Source: Chelydra serpentina (taxonomy: Eukaryota > Chordata > Testudines > Chelydridae). Taken from it: DNA of 64,000 nucleotides. Position 1 is the first letter of the stretch. The number at the start of each line of letters is the position of its first letter. Under the pieces are notes generated by a model. It saw nothing but the letters and a program-made list of their open reading frames with translations, was not told the origin of the DNA and ran no database searches. Below are positions 1 to 11,716 of this stretch, one piece after another. Both the position numbers and the translations under genes were made by a program. The stretch is from positions 19,630,001 through 19,694,000 of the forward strand of contig JBAIAC010000027.1 of the NCBI GenBank assembly GCA_037349315.1. The letters run 5' to 3'.

Positions 1-179
1 AGGTTCTCACTACCCGCAATGCCATGTACCTATTATTATTTATATTCCAGTAGGGCCTAGAGACTCCAAACCAAGAGCAGGGCTGCATTACACTGGGCAC
101 TGTCCACATACATAGCAAGAGACAATCTCTGCCCCAAAGAACTTAGCACCTGAAGAGACCAAAGGAGGAATTCAGGATT

Positions 180-285
180 ATTATCCCCGTTGCACAGATG
201 GGGAAACTGAGGTCCGGAAAAGCGAAATGATTTCCACAAGGTGACGTGGGACTTGGCTACGCATTGAGTTAGTGGGTGGTCAGCC
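180..285 (-). repeat. MIR-like SINE fragment
   Basis: CACAGATGGGGAAACTGAGG with TTATCCCCGTT before it, the conserved MIR core and tail read on the minus strand. Confidence 0.6.
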
Positions 286-1089
286 AGGGAGTCAAGCTAC
301 GGGGCACTGGAGATCAGCAGCTGGCAACGGAAGGAGAGAGCGAGGCTGGCGAGGACTGAGCCCACAGGGGGGATGTTCGTGCCTAATGAGAGCAGTGCTG
401 CCCGCCTCAGCTGGTGCCATGCGTCAGTGTCCTGACGGCAGCAGCACGGACAGCACCAAGAGTGCGACCAGGTGGCTGAGGCAACATCATCTCTTGTCCC
501 AGCGTCTGTCTTCAGCTCTGGGTAAGCTCCAAAGCGCGTGTCTCTCCCCAGTAGCCGTGGGGCCAATAAAAGTTGTCACTTCACCCGCCTCGTCTCTCTA
601 ATAGCCTGGGACCGGTGCGGCTACCCCACCCCGGCCTAGCGCCACGCGAGTCTCTCCGAATACGCTGGCTCACTCGGAGGGTATTGATCACATGGGAAAC
701 TAGTTGAAACGAATAAAAGCCGCCCGCGCTGTGATTACATATTCCTCGGTCACAGCGGGCACCCAGCCAGCGGCGTTTCATTAGAGGTAAGAGGAGGAAA
801 TAAATAACTCTTAAGAAAATAACACATGGGCGAGTCAGAATAGCCGAGAAGCAAGCAAAGAGCTACCTACCCGCTAAAGACTCCCGGATAATACACTATC
901 CCATGCAGTCAGCCCTTTAGCGCTGTTGTGTAAATATACATTGGAGAATGAATGAGTTGGGATAAAGCAGAACTATGGAGCCAGTGGGAACCAGATCCAA
1001 AGCAGGGTATCCAGTGGGAGTCAGCCAGCAATATCTCTGGTGAGCTAGTGAGGTAGGGGACAGTCACCTCTCAAAAGCCAGTGATCACA
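286..1089. other. Intergenic, no feature recognised
   Basis: Unique-looking sequence with an AT-rich stretch near 780-960. Short open frames have no recognisable domains. Confidence 0.5.
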
Positions 1090-1345
1090 GTCTGATTATT
1101 ATTATTGATTTGTATTATAGCAGCATCTAAAGGCCCCAACTGAGATCAGGGATCCATTGTGCGAGGGGCTGTCCAGATTTTATAGGGACAGTCCAGATAT
1201 TTGGGCCTTTGTCTTATATAGGCGCCTATTACCCCCCACTCCCTGTCCTGATTTTTCACGCTTGCTGTCTGGTCACCCTACGCTGTACAGACACAGAGTG
1301 AGAGCCAGAGAGCTTACAAGCCAAGGTCCCAACTCAGGGAAACCT
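1090..1345. repeat. Dispersed repeat (GGGCCCATTGTGC/CTGTACAGACAC type) split by a hAT-type MITE
   Basis: AAAGGCCCCAACTGAGATCA then the MITE at 1171-1280, then GTACAGACACAGAGTGAGAG. Related fragments lie at about 38-130 (CACTGGGCACTGTCCACATA), 18458-18530 (CTGTGCTAGGTTCTGTACAG) and 53540-53630 (CTGTGCTAGGTGTTGTACAA). Probably an ancient LINE/SINE 3' end; family not identified. Confidence 0.55.
1171..1280 (-). mobile_element. Short hAT-type MITE, left end truncated
   Basis: It matches the family at 18208-18331 in reverse orientation (TTTTATAGGGACAGTCC, then TCTGGTCACCCTA at its right end). The left inverted repeat is missing or diverged. It interrupts a dispersed repeat whose halves read ATTGTGCGAGGGGCTGT and CGCTGTACAGACACAGAG; the 8 bases flanking it (GGCTGTCC and CGCTGTAC) agree at 6 of 8 positions. 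Confidence 0.75.
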
Positions 1346-2285
1346 TCCTATTCGTAATAGCCCTTAAAAACATCTCTAGCTCAGCCATCAGATATGGGCT
1401 GGAGGCGGGGCTCACCCAGCCCGAGCTACGCAGCGGGGTCATAATGGTCCCCTCTGGCCTTGGAATTTATGACTCTATAACTTTAAGCCCGTGTTTAAGT
1501 CCCGTGGAAATGAATCATTTAAGCAGGTCTTAAATGCTTTCCTGACCCAGGGCCGAGCTAGACAAAAGGCTGGCGAACAGAAGGGTCACTTTTCCCCCTT
1601 TGCCCAGAAGGGTGACAGAGGCCCTGGGAGATCGAGGCCTTTGAAGAGTCGGGACCCCAGTCCCCATTGCCTGTCCGAGGAAGGCCCGGGATTTGGATGA
1701 AGGTTGGGCCCCACGCCGCTGGTGCAGTTTCCCCACGCCCAGTTCCACCCCCACGGGGGTCCGACAAAGTGGGTACGTCGGGAGGAACTTCACCAGCAGA
1801 GCTGTGAACCGCCCGCTCCAGCTGGCCCCGTGCTCCCTGCTCACTCATGCTGTCAGCAGGCCCCAGTGATTCTGCGGCCCCAGTTCTGCGTGGGCCGGCC
1901 CGCCCACACCACCCCCCAAGACAGGAGTATCAGCAGTGCAGTGGAGGCCCAGGTAAGGAAGGTGGCAGGATTACCCCACCCCAGCCTCTGGTTTTCTGCT
2001 ACCAGCCGCCTTCGATTGCATTCCAGCTGCGTTTCTCAATTGGTTTGAGCCAGCACGCTGGCTCCTGCCCTGCGTCTCTCTTATTTCCCCAGCCGCTTGA
2101 CACAAGGCAGCAATTTAATAATGCGCTGGGTTCGGCGGTTTATGATATTTTTAGGATTTGTGTGTTTTAGCGAGTAGGTACATTTAACAGCGGGGCGGAA
2201 ATGTCTTCACAGAGCTCCTGCCGGCTCTCGGTAAGACTGCACACAACCTATTACCCTCCGCCGCCCAGCCCCTCTCGTTGCGGCT
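1346..2285. other. Intergenic, no feature recognised
   Basis: GC-rich around 1600-1950, then AT-richer up to the CA repeat. Overlapping open frames in several phases, none recognisable. Confidence 0.5.
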
Positions 2286-2628
2286 GCCTCTGTCTCACAC
2301 TCACACAAATACACGGACGGGCACACACTCATATGTGTGCACAAGCACACACTCACAAGGGTGCACAAACACCCATACACCCACACACTTCCACACACGC
2401 ATATGTGTGTCTGTTCATACACAGACACGCGCGTGCAGAGACACACAAATGCACGCACACACAGCTACACACACCTACAGCCGGGCCCACACATGCAGGA
2501 ACAGTCATACAGGTGCATACACAGACACACACCTGTGTGCTCGCACGCGCACACCCATGCAGGCTCACGCATATCTATGCATACAAACACACATGCACGC
2601 ACGCACGCTCACACACACACAGAGTTAC
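2286..2628. repeat. CA-rich imperfect repeat
   Basis: Degenerate (CA)n with CACACACTCACA, GCACACAC and ATACACCCAC elements. The Thr/His-rich frames across it are artefacts. Confidence 0.9.
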
Positions 2629-3110
2629 CCCAAGGACCCTAGTACCTGTGGGCTGCATTGCACTGTGGAGTATGCGTCCAACGAGGGGCGCTGTGGGAGT
2701 CAGAACTCCATTATGCTCCACGTTCCTAGACCATGGATGTGGGCACACAGGGAGAAGCCGGGGCCGTGTGCCCGCTGCTCTTCCTTGGAGCGGGTGGGCA
2801 AGGAGTGGGGGGTGAAAGGGGAGATGCATGGAGACTTAGCTAGGATGGGCCCGAGTTCCCGGGGGAGACTGTTCCATAGCCTCAGATCAGCCCCTGAAAA
2901 AGTCCCGTCTACCACCCAGAGGAGCTTTCCCTGTAGTAGAAAGTTCCACAGTGCCAGAGAAATGGAGTTGTGGACCCTAGTCTCCATCCGGGAGCTTTGG
3001 CCAGTCTTTTAGGTATGTGCTGGGCCCAGGGTATTGGGCGCCTTGAGGATAAGGATCGAGACCAGGCACTTGGCCAGTGACCCACCATGGAAGAGGTGAG
3101 ATGTGCTCTC

Positions 3111-3197
3111 TGTAGCCTGTGTGGTTGGGGAGATGCAGTGCAGTGTTCTCCACTAGCTGCAGTTCCCTAGGGGCTCCTGGCTTCATGCCCAGGTTCC
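3111..3197. repeat. 87-bp dispersed direct repeat, copy 1
   Basis: Matches 4927-5013 over 87 bp with 6 differences (about 93% identity), in the same orientation. Starts TGTAGCCTGTGTGGTTGGGG. Not recognised as a known family. Confidence 0.85.
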
Positions 3198-3965
3198 TCG
3201 CGGCCTCACTATGGTTTGAAACATGAGCTCTTATTCCACTGCAGCCGGGACCTCTGCCCCTTGAGCGGTAGGAGAAGCTCCTTTCAGTAGCAGCAGTAGT
3301 GGGCTGTTATCCCCTCACAGGCCAGCCGCGCGAGGGGGGATGTGACACACGCTTTGCCAGTGGGTTCAATGCACGGACTTGCAGCCAGCGCCAGGTACGC
3401 CAGCCAGGCGGAGACCCGGAGTGAGGCCCTTTGCTGGAGTCTCCACCATCTGTACTTCTTTGTGCTTCATTCCTAACTGGAAGAAGCAGCCGCTGGTGGC
3501 CTCTGGGACTGAAATGTCGGCTCTGCTGACGGACGGGGAGAAAGTCACGGCGGGAACAGCTCCGCACTTTCCCCTCCCGGGAAGGAGCTCCGGGTAATAA
3601 AGCAGCCAAGTGCCCTGACAAGGTTCCAGGCTCAGAAGCCCATGTGGCTCGCTGCTCAGCGACGAAGCACAACGCAGCCGATTTCAGCTCCCGGGGCCCA
3701 GAGCGGGGCTTCCCGTGTGCCTGCGAGCTGTGGGGCTGTGATTCTGTGCCCTGCTAATGCTGCTTTGGGATGGGGAAGTGGGACAGAGTGGACTTAAAGC
3801 AGCCTGGGATGGTCCGTGGAGAAGTCCCGCAGTGCAGGCAAGCACAGCGCTGGTGGAGGCGACTCCACCGTCTCCTGCACTAGCCTCTCCTCGCTCCAGG
3901 CAGGCAAGGAAGGGGAGTGTCAGGGGTGGGACGACAAAGGCGTGTGGCTGAGCAGAACTCCACCC

Positions 3966-4200
3966 TGACCGGCATCTAGTCTGACCTCCTGCATCACCTA
4001 GGCCGGAGAACCTCGCCCAGGGATTCTTGCTTCCAGCCCATATCTGGTGGTTGAGCTAGCGCGTATGTTTCTGAAAGACACCCAGACTCAATTTAAAGAC
4101 TTCAAGTGACAGAAGATCCACCACGTCCTTTAGGGGTCCACCCCAAATGAGAGAACGGCAAACCAAGCCCCCAGCTCTGCCACCTTGCGCTGCTGCATTG
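3966..4200 (-). mobile_element. Old CR1 3' fragment
   Basis: On the plus strand: CATCTAGTCTGACCTCCTGC near its left end, then AAAGACTTCAAGTGACAGA and GATCCACCACGTCC. Antisense, degenerate, no coding part. Confidence 0.65.
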
Positions 4201-4926
4201 AATTCTGGTTTCTCTCCCTATCGGTGCAGAATGCAAGAGAGACCTGTCTGGGGAATTGGTGCAAAGAACCTCATGGGGAAATGGTTGTCCTTTCTTATTG
4301 AAATTTCAAACATTTTCAACCAACTCTAGCACCAAATGAATACAAAATGTAGTGTAATGAAAGGTGGGGGTACTATGCACTAAGTTACAGCACAGGACGT
4401 CCAGAGCCTGTTTTCACAAGAAAGCTCAGGGATAGATTGTCAAGGGTTTAGCACCCACAACTGGGGTTGAACTTTCAAAAGAGTTCAGCTCCCAAAGTCC
4501 CACATTTTTTGGTGCTTAAGTGGGTGCTGGATTCTTTTGAACATTCAGCCGCCATCTTCTAATCTGGCTAGATTTTGAAGATCTAGTAAACAAGCCAAGT
4601 TTGAAGAAACTCTGATCTCCGTCCCTGCTTGTGCTGTAGAAACAGAGCCCATCTGTTTGTGCCAGGGTCACTGCACAGCTGCCAGCATGGGGATGTCTTT
4701 CCCAAGGGTCGGTTCTAAAATAAGCCGAGCGTAGTCTGCCAGGCCCTCATCCCATAGGGTTTAAAAAGTGGCACTCAAACGATGCTCAGATCTGGTCCTG
4801 GCCCGCTACACAGGGGTAAATTTCACCTAACGAATCACTTGCCGGGGACTGGACTCAGTGGCCCAGAAGGCCTTGTCCAGTTGTACATTTCTCTGTAGCA
4901 GCCCTTCTAGAAGGAAGTAGCATTGC

Positions 4927-5013
4927 TGTAGCCTGTCTGGTTGGGGAGATGCAGTGCAGTGTTCTTCACTAGCTGGAGTTCACTAAGGGCTCCTGGCTTC
5001 ATGCCCACGTTCC
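4927..5013. repeat. 87-bp dispersed direct repeat, copy 2
   Basis: Second copy of the 3111-3197 repeat (same orientation, 6 differences). Ends CTTCATGCCCACGTTCC. Confidence 0.85.
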
Positions 5014-5854
5014 ACAGGACCCCGGTTCGAGTCTCATTTGTGGTGACTTCCAGTCAGGGGGGACCATTCTCCTCTCACGTCAGTTGCGCACCGGTATCAC
5101 CCTGTTGATTTCAGTGTGTTTACCCCTGGAGCTGAGAGCCATCGAACCAAACTGTAAACCCTGGATATGATAGAAACCACTTCAAGCCAGGGGATACGGC
5201 AGCACCCCTAGTTCCAGCATCTATGCCCTGATGAGAAGACAGCCAGGCCCAGTGAGACCCTCCCACCTTGAGAGAACACGCCCTAAACAACCTCAAATTC
5301 TCTCCACCAAGCACCCCGCCTTCAGCTCCGGGTACACGATATCGGTCCAATCCTCCTGCTCTTGCTTTATTATACTGCAGCCAAGGGAAGGATTTCAACT
5401 GCCCTGCCTGTCACTCGGCTACATTAGCTGCCCAGTGCAGCACTTGCTGTTTGATCTCAGGAGCTGAGCCTCAGAGCTTCTCATCTCTAATTGAGTCGCG
5501 GATGTTTCTTCCCCGGCTAATCCTGTTTGTTCTGTATCACATCGCTCCCGGCGCCGCCGCGATCAGCTCCATGTAAATAAGTGTTTCTCAGATCAGGCAG
5601 GCTCAGCGTTCTCTCCTCCTGGGGAAGGCTGGCCGGTTTCTCTGCCGCGGGGGGGATGGCAGGCCGTGTGTCGGCGTAGGCAGGGGTGCAGCTGGCTGCA
5701 GAAGTCAAGCGTGTGTCCAGCTCCCCAAAGAACCCTTCCGATCACCGATAACGGGTGTCACTGCCATGACATAGAGCCATGTTCCATAGCCACATATTTA
5801 TCATTTCCAGGTGACTGTTCCACGGTCACAAATCAGTGAGAGAGGCTATCTCTA

Positions 5855-5945
5855 GAGCTAGGTAGACTTAATCCTGCCTCACCATGGTGGGCTGGACCAA
5901 ATGACCTCTTGAGGTCCCTTCCAACCCTGCATTTCTGGGATTCTA
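5855..5945 (+). mobile_element. CR1 tail fragment
   Basis: GGACCAAATGACCTCTTGAG, then CCTTCCAACCCTGCATTTCT and GGGATTCTA: the terminal 80-90 bp of a CR1. Confidence 0.75.
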
Positions 5946-6164
5946 GGTGTTTAGACCCAAACCAAGGGTTTGCTACATTGGTTACTCGAAGCATTGCATC
6001 TCTGGGCACTCCCACAAATTGCCGGCTTCTTAGAAGCACTGTACTCACTCAGGTTCTAATGGGACTTGTGAGCTTTCGGCTCTCTAAGAACCAGGCCATT
6101 TATTTAGCGGCCTGCGTATGGATTTAGTGGCTGAGCGTTAGGGGTGTGTTAGGGCTTGCTCCAA

Positions 6165-6345
6165 AAGGCAGCATGGGCCAATGGGTAGGACGCGGGCCTG
6201 GCAGACTGGAGACTTGTGCTTTGCTCCCCCTTCCGCCACTGACCGGTTGGGTGACCCTGGGCAAGTCTCTTCACGGCGCTGTGCCTCGGTTTCCCCCTCT
6301 GTAGGATGAGGCTAATGACATTGGCAGCCCTTTATACAGCACGGT
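6165..6345 (+). repeat. MIR-like SINE
   Basis: Head GGGCCAATGGGTAGGACGCG then GACCTGGGCAAGTC-like core (GTGACCCTGGGCAAGTCTCT) and GCCTCGGTTTCC. tRNA-derived SINE of MIR type, plus strand. Confidence 0.75.
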
Positions 6346-7808
6346 GAGATCTGGGGACGGAAAGAGCTGGGTCTTACTTGAAAAAACAAATCCTGGATCC
6401 GGACCTCGTGAAGTTTGGATCGGGAGCTCCGATCTCAGAGGAGCCCCAAGGGCCCGGTTTTCAAAGCGTTCCTCCTGTATTGGGCTCCTTGACCCGGCAC
6501 CCAAAGCACCAGCACCATCTCCAGACACTTAAGGCCACGTCCGCCCAGGCCAAAAGCTGGCTTTGGCCATCGAGTTACCTGAACTCGACCGGAACCTCCC
6601 CTTCAATGCCCCTGCAGACCCCACTGATTAGGTGGGAGCACAGACTCCGACACAAGTAGCTAAAACCCGGGTTACACTTTCACCCGCCCGCCAAAAGACT
6701 CTGTTCAATCGAAGGCGCCCAGCCGTGAGGTTCCTACCTCCAGAGCTTGGGCAGGGGGCAGCTCTGAATTCTCCAATCCCTCAGAGCCATAACCCACGGT
6801 GGCCCTGAACCCAGGTTTCTTCCTGGGATTACGGCAGCATGCAGAAGCGCCGGATGAGATCACTGAAACTATGGAGGGCAGGAGGGACTTTCCCCCAGTA
6901 CCAGAGCAGGTCTAGCCACTAGGCCCCACTGCCTGGGATGGCTACTGAGCCCAGCCCTGTGCGTCCCCAGCCCATGGCAATAATGTCTCCCAAGGGCGGC
7001 TTGGATCTAAAACCGGGGAGGAGATGTTTTGATTTCTGCTCTGGAGAGAATTTTACCTGCAATGTCACAGGGATGAGCATCAGCTGGAGGGATGGATGGA
7101 CATGAGAGAAGCGAGCGGAGCCCTGAATGACCATCTGCTTTCCTATCCCTGGCTTGTACATCTACTGGCTTCTGTCCCGGTGAAGTCAGTGGGGAAAGTC
7201 CTGTTGAATAGGATAAGGCTCTGCCAGGCACATCGCTGATAAGCCACTGAAGGCAATGGGCAGAAGAGAACGGATAGCAGGACCCACCCACTGAACAGTG
7301 GCCCAGCAGCTAAGGGGCTCAGGACATTCTGCCGGGGGCAGGCTTGGGTCTCTAACTCAGCCAATTTTCAGCACGCGCTGCCAGCTGTCACGTGACTGCA
7401 AATGGGCCAGTGTCCGGGGCTGTCATGCTGGGCTGCTCAGAGAGGTGTTTCTGGAAATCAGGTTCCCCAGAATTAAAAACTGCTACCGCTTTCCTCCCCT
7501 GGCAAATCCTGAGTTGAGAGAGCTGCATTTCCGGTATTACAGACACCACTCCCAGCACAGCCCTGGCTGGCTTAATAACGCTACGAATATTGTCGGGACA
7601 GTTCTCCGTCACTCTGCACCTTGGGGAGAAAACAGCACCACTGCAGGGCACCCCTTTGACCTGGCCCTGTTTTGTGCCCTTTTCCCACTCACTAGCCCTG
7701 ATCCGCCGGTCACCTACTCTAACCACCAGACTGCACTGCCTTCCAGAACCCAGAAATCCTGACTACTCCAGCCACCTCGTGAAACACACACTCACAGTGA
7801 TGGCAGAT

Positions 7809-7810
<2 letters not shown>

Positions 7811-7839
<29 letters not shown>

Positions 7840-7840
7840 T
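7811..7840. repeat. (TG)n microsatellite
   Basis: About 15 TG dinucleotides with a CG at the start and TT at the end. Simple repeat. Confidence 0.95.
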
Positions 7841-7901
7841 GGGAAATAAGAAAACAGGTCAACAAATCTATATGAATGAAGAGAAAATATAGGAATGAGA
7901 T

Positions 7902-7912
<11 letters not shown>

Positions 7913-7934
<22 letters not shown>

Positions 7935-7946
7935 GGGGTGTGTGGG

Positions 7947-7996
<50 letters not shown>

Positions 7997-8063
7997 GGGG
8001 GTCTCTGGGGATTGATAGATAGATAGATAGAGGGGGTCTCTGGGGATTGATAGATAGATAGAT

Positions 8064-8123
<60 letters not shown>

Positions 8124-8140
8124 GGGGGTCTCTGGGGATT

Positions 8141-8186
<46 letters not shown>

Positions 8187-8199
8187 GGGGGTCTCTGGG

Positions 8200-8237
<38 letters not shown>

Positions 8238-8254
8238 GGGGGTCTCTGGGGATT

Positions 8255-8308
<54 letters not shown>

Positions 8309-8332
8309 GTAGATCGATAGGGTGTGTGGGGC

Positions 8333-8367
<35 letters not shown>

Positions 8368-8383
8368 GTAGGGGGTGTCTGGG

Positions 8384-8460
<77 letters not shown>

Positions 8461-8472
8461 GGGGTGTCTGGG

Positions 8473-8506
<34 letters not shown>

Positions 8507-8577
8507 GGGGGTCTCTGGGGATTGATAGATAGATAGATAGATAGATAGATGCTGGGTGTATATGGGTATAGATAGAT
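7913..8577. repeat. GATA microsatellite with embedded spacer units
   Basis: Long (GATA)n runs interrupted about ten times by a spacer of roughly 18-22 bp (AGGGGGTCTCTGGGGATTGA or GGGTGTCTGGGGATAG). A (TG)n run lies just upstream (7811-7840). The same composite occurs at 43851-44004. Confidence 0.95.
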
Positions 8578-9494
8578 TATCATTATTGTCTCTTATTGTT
8601 GTATTTTACTACTAACACAAGACTGTCTGGCTGCGCACGTCAAGGCCTCTTTCAGCTCCAGGCTTTCATATCATTTGTACATTCCCTAGTTGCAACAGAC
8701 ACGGTTTGCAAACAACATAAACCGATGCAGGAGATGAACAATCCCGTGGCACATTAGCATCCTCCGCTCCCCCCGCCTGGAGCAGCGACCGTCCTGGGGG
8801 TGGCGGAGAACAGCCACACGCAGGTAGCGTTGGCTCTCTGCGGGGAGATGACAGCGTATTTGATTTGGATACAAGTGACAGCTAACACCGAACAGGCTGC
8901 GGGATGTAAGAACGCCTCTCTCTTGAGGATTTCAAACTAAAGGAGCCTGCTAGCCTAGAGGTCCGGTTTTATCACACCCAGAAGCTCCGTGTTACCTTCC
9001 GCTTGCAGATGTCTATAGGCAGGGAGCCGTGCAAGCTCGTTGTTTTGTCCAGCAAATATTGGGGGGTGGTTTAGGCTCTTCTCTTTATGGCGGATTTGAA
9101 TGGTTTATGATTGAAACAAAACTAAAAAGAAGGTGAGGGGGAAGTATCAGGTTCTGGGAGGGGAGGGAAGGAAAATGAGCATCAACTTAAAAGGCAAGCG
9201 GCCGTGCTGATAAGTAGCAGAGGGAGTGAGCGTCCCTGGGCAGAGGATAGGCACAGGTACTTTGTGTTGCGCTATAACACCACATTAAAATGCAAATTTC
9301 TCCCTGCCTGCTGGGAGCAGATAATAAATCGCTAACCAGGAAAGAGGCTATATCGGGGGAGCCGGAGCAAGGAGAGGGGAGTTGGAACAGAGGTTTCTTT
9401 TTAATTGTTTTCTCTCTTTGAAGGAAAAAAAAGGAGATTGGCCATGTTTTCTTACAGCATCAACGGCCATAAAGAAAGGAGATAGGAAGGTGGA
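8578..9494. other. Intergenic, unique sequence
   Basis: Moderately AT-rich DNA after the GATA array; 9230-9350 (CATTAAAATGCAAATTTCTC) could be conserved non-coding DNA. No genes. Confidence 0.45.
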
Positions 9495-10350
9495 CATTAT
9501 CAGGCAGGCTCAGACCCTGGATCCATCTAGTCTGTCTCTGACAGTGCTTCAGAAGAAGGAGAAATAATCTCCACTAAGGACAATGGTGGAATAACTGGAG
9601 GAATAATCTGCCCAGCACCCACATTCGGGGCCGGATTCCCCAAGGCTCAGCGCCCACATTCGGGGCCGAATTCCCCAGGGCTCAGCACCAGGAATTGGGG
9701 CCAGGTCTTCTCCCAAGCCCCTCACCCAACGCGTTGAACTCCATGGCGAGGTTGGCCCTCAGGCCTTGATCCAAAGTGCCCTGAAGCCAATGGTAGGGCT
9801 CCCGTTGACTTCAAGGGACATCAGTTCAATCACGTAGAGGTTGGCTTGTACTAGAAAGGTTGCAATCCCATCGACATCAATGGATGTTCTTATTCTCCAT
9901 ATCAGTGACCCGTCCTTTGTTGAACCCAGCTGATCTCTGCGCCCGAATGCTGTCTTGCGGCAGTGAGTTCCACAGCCTACTTATGAGCAGTCTAAAAGAA
10001 CATTGCATTTCCCTTCCCCAGCTGTCAGTTGCATGGAATGGACCCTTTCCTCTTGCATTAGGACCCGGGCTAAACACAAAATCTGATTTTCCTTCAGGCA
10101 TTTATATCCCTCCATCTCAAACCCTCCCCCCCCAACCAATCCTGATCTGCTCACTCTCTCCTCATTATAAAGTCTATCCATGGCTCCACTCCTTTTCACC
10201 AGCAAGCGCTGAACCTCTTCTATATGTGCCATTGCTATTTTAAGATGGGGCAACCAGCAAGGAGCCGCGTAGTTGGGTGGGAGCATCACACTGCTTTCGA
10301 TCATGCCATTATATTTCCAGTGCCCTTTTCCCTTAGGCGCCCTCCCCTTT
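9495..10350 (-). mobile_element. Diverged CR1 segments
   Basis: Plus strand shows CAGACCCTGGATCCATCTAG near 9510-9530 and, from about 9890, antisense CR1-like stretches such as AGTGAGTTCCACAGCCTACT and GCTCACTCTCTCCTCATTAT. Old and broken; part of the interval (about 9610-9870) is unassigned. Confidence 0.5.
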
Positions 10351-10374
10351 GTTAATAATGATAGTGCCTAACTC

Positions 10375-10715
10375 TAAACCAGTACTTCTCCCTCTGCTGA
10401 TCTCAATGCGCTTTGCCAAGCGGGGGAGGGCTAGCTCAGTGATTTGTGCATTGGCCTGCTAAACCCAGGGTTGTGAGTTCAATCCTTGAGGGGGCCATTT
10501 AGGGATCTGGGGCAAAAGTTGGGGATTGGTCCTGCTTTGAGCAGGGGGTTGGACTAGATGACCTCCTGAGGTCCCTTCCAACCCTGATATTCTATGATTC
10601 TAAGGAGGTCGGGGGGGATCATTATCCCCATGTTACAGATGGGGAAACTGAGGCACAGAGCAGGGACGGGACTTGCCCGAGTTCACCCACCAGGCCAGTG
10701 ACTGAGCCAGGAATA
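10375..10715 (-). repeat. MIR-like SINE split by a younger SINE
   Basis: Left piece 10375-10421 (GATCTCAATGCGCTTTGCCA) and right piece 10603-10715 (CCCCATGTTACAGATGGGGA, AACTGAGGCACAGAGCAGGG) read as one antisense element interrupted by SINE copy 1 (10422-10602). Confidence 0.75.
10422..10602 (+). mobile_element. tRNA-derived SINE with CR1-type 3' tail (copy 1)
   Basis: A head with TAGCTCAGTGATTTG and GGTTGTGAGTTCAATCC, then the shared CR1 tail (GGTTGGACTAGATGACCTCC) ending TTCTATGATTCTA. Its flanks read as the two halves of one MIR-like SINE, so this copy is nested in an older element. Only a possible 3-bp repeat (AAG) is seen at the ends. Confidence 0.92.
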
Positions 10716-10732
10716 AAATGTATGTGCTGTGT

Positions 10733-11716
10733 TATAAAAACATGAGAATGGCCAGGCTGGTCAGACCAAAGGTCCATCTAGCTCAGTGTCCTGTCTTCTG
10801 GCAGTGGCCAGTGCCAGGTGCTTCAGAGGGAATGAACAGAACAGGACAATTTTTGAGTGCTCCATCCCCTGTCATCCAGTCCCAGCTTCTGGCAGTCAAA
10901 GGTTAGGGACACCCACAGCATGGGGTTGTGTCCCTGACCATCCTGGCTAATAGCTATTGATTGACCTTTTTTCCAGGAACTGCTCTAATTCTTTTTTGAA
11001 CCCAATTATAGTTTTGGCCTTCACAACATCCTCTGGCAATGAGTTCCACAGGTTGACATTGTGCAAAGAAGTACTTACTTTTGTTTTAAACCTGCCATCT
11101 ATTCATTTCAGTGGGTGGCCCTTGGTTCTTGTGTTATGTGAAGGAGTAAATAACACTTCCCCATTCACTTTCTCCACACCTGTCATGATTTTAAAGACCT
11201 CTGTCATATCCCCCCTTAGTCGTCTCTTTTCCAGTCCCAGTCTTTTTGATCTCTCCTCATACAGAAGTTGTTCCATGCCCCTAATCATTTCTGTTGCCCT
11301 TCTCTGTACCTTTTCCAATTCTAATATAGCTTTTTGAAGATTGATCAATAAGATCTGCACACAGTATTCAAGATATGGGCTCACCGTGGATTTATATAGA
11401 GGCAATATGATATTTTCTGTCTTATTATCTATCCCTTTCCTAATGGTTCCTAACGTTCTGTTCGATTTTTTGACTGCCGCTGCACATTGAGTGGATGTTT
11501 TCAGAGAACTCTCCACAATGATTCCCAGATCTCTTTCTTGAGTGGTAACCGCTAGTTTAGACCCCATCATTTTATACATCTAGTTGAGATTATGTTTTCC
11601 AATTTGCATTACTTTGCATTTATCAACACTGAATTTCATCTGCCATTTTGTTGCCCAGTCACCCAGTTTTGTGAGTTCCCCCTGCAATTCTTCAGTCTGC
11701 TTTCTATTGCTGGTGT
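10733..11716 (-). pseudogene. 5'-truncated CR1 LINE, RT C-terminal remnant
   Basis: The minus strand encodes a CR1 reverse-transcriptase C-terminal half. About 11706-11590 read LQGELTKLGDWATKWQMKF and FSVDKCKVMQIGKHNLN, and 11579-11103 read DLGIIVESSLKTSTQCAAAV, SPYLEYCVQ, LEKVQRRATEMIRGMEQL and RLRGDMTEVFKIM. The 3' UTR runs down to about 10733 (ATGGACCTTTGGTCTGACC on the minus strand). It belongs to a different CR1 subfamily from the copy at 58343, judging by the protein differences. 5' truncated, with stops. Confidence 0.88.

Larger units (their letters stand above)
5014..7810. other. Intergenic with scattered old repeats
   Basis: Apart from a CR1 tail (5855-5945) and a MIR (6165-6345) nothing is recognised. 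The 154-residue frame at 7298-7762 shows no domain. Confidence 0.5.

Noticed and set aside
2201..3012. Thr/His-rich frames of 204-244 codons
   Set aside because: Driven by the CA repeat at 2286-2628.
8332..8583. YLSI-repeat frame
   Set aside because: Translation of (GATA)n on the complementary strand.
10422..10500. tRNA gene
   Set aside because: Head of a tRNA-derived SINE; anticodon arm and cloverleaf are not intact, and near-identical copies carry a CR1 tail.
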